Assembly: GCA_022705465.1 (NCBI GenBank)
Contig: JAKJEK010000056.1
Location: 1-6,407, forward strand
Direction of reading: 5' to 3'
DNA: 6,407 nt
Origin: Patescibacteria group bacterium
GTDB taxonomy: Bacteria > Patescibacteriota > UBA1384 > XYA2-FULL-43-10 > 1-14-0-10-43-13
A model generated the notes under the pieces. It was not told the origin of the DNA and made no database searches. It worked only from the letters and a program-made list of their open reading frames with translations. Positions 4,562-6,407 of the stretch are shown here, piece by piece. Made by a program: the position numbers and the translations under genes. Each line of letters opens with the position of its first letter. The first letter of the stretch is position 1.

Positions 4562-6178
4562 TTACAATACTTCAAATACATCATTTACCGCTTGCTGCAG
4601 CTCGTCATCAGAGGCTGAGCCCTCTTTTGCGGCTCGGATATCGGCCAGCTCGCAGGTAATTGTAAATTCTTTACCCATAATCTGCTTGATCGTGTTCTCG
4701 AGTACTGCTCGATTCTTACTGTCCGATATCTTGTCTTTGTGAAACTGAAAGCGGACCCCCAGCAATATTTCGTTGTTGTTTATGGACAGGGGTTTGGTAT
4801 CACGCAACAGTGCCGCCAGTGTCGAGTTATTTTGCTTCGTAATTGCCAGAACCTGTGACCAGATATGAGAAATTTGATCCCCGGCATCCTTGGTTAAAAA
4901 TGGTTCCGATTTATTGGCCTCGCCACCTTGAGAGACGCTCTTTGACGTCTTTTCAGATAGATATGTTGTTGGTGTTTCTTTGGACGTAATAGTAGTTGAC
5001 TTACCTGTTTTCTCACGACTTGAATCCGGCTTTGTCACCGCCGATGCGGTCTGTGCCACAGTTGGCGAGTGTTTGCCGACAGGTTGTTGGTGGGTAGATT
5101 CAATAATTGAGATCTCCAGTGGTAACAACGGATTGGATACCTCATTGTGCAACTTTAAATTGCCTAAAAAATGACGCAGGATTGCGACTAAACGTTCTTG
5201 GGACACCACGCTGCCAGCTTTTTCAATCCACTTTATATTCTCTTCAGTGTCAGCAATAAAATGATGGCTGGTTGCAGAATAGAGTAAAACTTTTCTAATC
5301 ACCTCAATAGCATTACGATGGACGGTAGCAATGTCCGTGCCGTTATCAAAAAACCGATGGGCGATTTTTAATCCCTCCTCCGCAGAATTATTAAAAATCG
5401 CCCAGACAAGATCCAACACTCCGCTCTGCTCAGCAATTCCTAGCACTTCCTGAACGTCTTTGACTTTAATGTCCCGTGCATAACTAGATACTTGCTCTAA
5501 AAGACCCTCTGCATCACGATGGCCGCCCTCGGCTGCCCTAGCTATCATATTTAACGCTTCTTCCTCGATAGTAATACCTTCAGACTGAGCAATCTTCTCA
5601 AGCTTGGTAACAATATCGGAAATAGATACGCGGCGAAAATCATAGCGTTGGGTTCGAGATATGATAGTTTCCGGCAGCTTATGAGCCTCAGTCGTCGCCA
5701 GAATAAAGACCACATGCGGCGGAGGTTCCTCTAGAGTTTTTAAAAGAGCATTAAAGGCGCTTTTTGACAGCATGTGAACTTCATCAATGATGTAGACTTT
5801 CTTGCGCAATTTCGCCGGAGCAAATCGGGCATTCTCAATCAACTCACGCACGTCGTCTACACCGGTGTGGGAAGCGGCATCGATCTCCAATACATCCAAA
5901 GCCCTGCCTTTCACAATTTCATCACAAGACGAGCACTGGTTGCATGGCTCCCCATTCGTAACACTGGCAGCTTCGTCACTATCATCATTGCCACGACAAT
6001 TAATTGCCTTGGCTAACAAGCGTGCCGTCGTAGTTTTGCCAGTACCTCTCGGCCCGGCAAACAGGTAGGCATGGGTTAGCCTATTCTGCCTGATAGCTTC
6101 CAGCAGAGTTCGACTGACATGATCCTGACCTACCAGATCGGCAAATAGCTGTGGACGGTATTTTTGATACAGTGCCAT
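4562..6178 (-). CDS. dnaX: DNA polymerase III clamp-loader subunit DnaX (tau/gamma)
   Basis: DnaX is the AAA+ motor of the clamp loader, which places the sliding clamp on primed DNA; its long form also ties the polymerase to DnaB. The 538 residues open with the family signature ALYQKYRPQLFADLVGQDHV (2-21). They then show Walker A GPRGTGKTT (42-50), a zinc module with C61, C79, C82 and C85, Walker B IIDEVHML (130-137), sensor 1 ATTE (161-164), the SRTQRYDF arginine-finger region (174-181) and sensor 2 GGHRDAEGLLEQ (218-229). Domain III runs to about 362. Residues about 362-432 are a low-complexity Ser/Thr/Lys linker, and about 433-538 form a C-terminal tau-specific domain ending in an acidic-hydrophobic tail. 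An in-frame TAG seven codons upstream of the ATG, with no other ATG between, fixes the start. There is no Shine-Dalgarno site. A U UUU UUA heptamer lies at codons 336-338. Confidence 0.97.
   Translation of the reverse strand: MALYQKYRPQLFADLVGQDHVSRTLLEAIRQNRLTHAYLFAGPRGTGKTTTARLLAKAINCRGNDDSDEAASVTNGEPCNQCSSCDEIVKGRALDVLEIDAASHTGVDDVRELIENARFAPAKLRKKVYIIDEVHMLSKSAFNALLKTLEEPPPHVVFILATTEAHKLPETIISRTQRYDFRRVSISDIVTKLEKIAQSEGITIEEEALNMIARAAEGGHRDAEGLLEQVSSYARDIKVKDVQEVLGIAEQSGVLDLVWAIFNNSAEEGLKIAHRFFDNGTDIATVHRNAIEVIRKVLLYSATSHHFIADTEENIKWIEKAGSVVSQERLVAILRHFLGNLKLHNEVSNPLLPLEISIIESTHQQPVGKHSPTVAQTASAVTKPDSSREKTGKSTTITSKETPTTYLSEKTSKSVSQGGEANKSEPFLTKDAGDQISHIWSQVLAITKQNNSTLAALLRDTKPLSINNNEILLGVRFQFHKDKISDSKNRAVLENTIKQIMGKEFTITCELADIRAAKEGSASDDELQQAVNDVFEVL
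5165..5171 (-). promoter_or_regulatory. dnaX: Possible -1 frameshift heptamer in dnaX
   Basis: The minus strand reads CA T TTT TTA in the zero frame, a canonical X-XXY-YYZ slippery site. After a -1 shift the ribosome would add seven residues (RQFKVAQ) and stop at TGA 5144-5142, giving a product of about 345 residues covering the AAA+ core. No clear downstream hairpin or upstream Shine-Dalgarno-like stimulator is visible, so function is unproven. Confidence 0.25.
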
Positions 6179-6247
6179 AATAAAAACGGGTATAGACTAA
6201 TACAATCAAAGCAGTACCCCTCGCCGCAACATACAAGCTTTGGGTTT

Positions 6248-6277
6248 ATTATATGCCGAAGTCGCATGTATCGTGAA
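6248..6277 (-). promoter_or_regulatory. Possible dnaX promoter
   Basis: The minus strand has TTCACG (6277-6272, four of six consensus), an 18-nt spacer and a perfect TATAAT (6253-6248). Transcription would start near 6241, about 60 nt before the dnaX ATG. The -35 is weak. Confidence 0.35.
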
Positions 6278-6351
6278 CTGATGTACTATTATCCTTTGCT
6301 ACTCTCATTAGTAGTTATTTTGCCCATATTTAGCGATAGACAACAGCCAAC

Positions 6352-6371
6352 ATATCCACAGGTTGTTCACA
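6352..6371 (+). promoter_or_regulatory. Two tandem DnaA-box-like 9-mers
   Basis: ATATCCACA (6352-6360) has one mismatch and TTGTTCACA (6363-6371) has two mismatches to the TTATCCACA DnaA box. They are in the same orientation with starts 11 bp apart, about one helical turn. A third, poorer match, ATATTCACC, is at 6381-6389. They could belong to an origin, to a dnaA regulatory region beyond the edge, or to DnaA control of dnaX. Confidence 0.35.
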
Positions 6372-6407
6372 AGACTGACGATATTCACCGGCATGTCAAT
6401 ACCTCGT

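Larger units (their letters stand above)
6179..6407. other. Gene-free region upstream of dnaX
   Basis: No credible ORF, tRNA or SRP RNA is seen here. The region contains a possible dnaX promoter (6248-6277) and two DnaA-box-like 9-mers at 6352-6371. It continues past the right edge, so what lies beyond is unknown. Confidence 0.6.

Noticed and set aside
4479..4742. Plus-strand open frame of 87 residues spanning the dnaX-dnaB junction.
   Set aside because: It is antisense to two certain genes, rich in Ser/Cys/Phe as antisense frames often are, and has no recognisable domain.
6394..6399. Perfect TTGACA on the minus strand near the right edge as a dnaX -35.
   Set aside because: The hexamer at 17-nt spacing is AGTCTT, a poor -10, and the site is over 200 nt from dnaX.

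Overview
The window is a compact, bacterial, chromosomal stretch in which every convincing gene lies on the minus strand, so transcription runs right to left. The families are bacterial (DnaX, DnaB, Maf, PolA). All frames close at family-typical lengths with the standard code, and no gene depends on reading TGA as an amino acid. GC content looks intermediate by eye. The small gene set, the stripped-down DNA polymerase I and the near absence of Shine-Dalgarno sites on some core genes would fit a reduced-genome lineage such as the Patescibacteria/CPR, but this is inference and no taxonomic marker in the window proves it.

Layout from right to left. Positions 6179-6407 hold no gene. They carry a possible dnaX promoter and two DnaA-box-like 9-mers near the right edge. 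Then come dnaX (6178-4562, clamp-loader tau subunit), dnaB (4532-3120, replicative helicase), a maf-family nucleotide pyrophosphatase (3020-2433, YceF-like), a RhuM-Fic/Doc fusion gene (2343-1357) with its own promoter and strong ribosome binding site, a 5'-3' exonuclease gene (1314-322), and the beginning of a polymerase-domain gene (315 to beyond the left edge). The last two are the two ends of DNA polymerase I.

Functionally this is a replication and repair block. DnaX assembles the clamp loader and couples it to the helicase, DnaB unwinds the fork, and the PolA parts remove primers and fill gaps. Maf is a housecleaning nucleotide pyrophosphatase. The RhuM-Fic gene is the odd one out: it looks accessory, has its own expression signals and sits between core genes.

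The points most worth a second look are: (1) polA is divided by a single in-frame TAA and has no room for a 3'-5' exonuclease domain; (2) the RhuM-Fic gene has direct repeats flanking its promoter and a 25-bp internal palindrome; (3) dnaX carries a U UUU UUA slippery heptamer followed by an early -1 stop; (4) dnaB, and perhaps dnaX, look leaderless. No tRNA, rRNA, CRISPR array, insertion sequence or convincing intrinsic terminator was seen.
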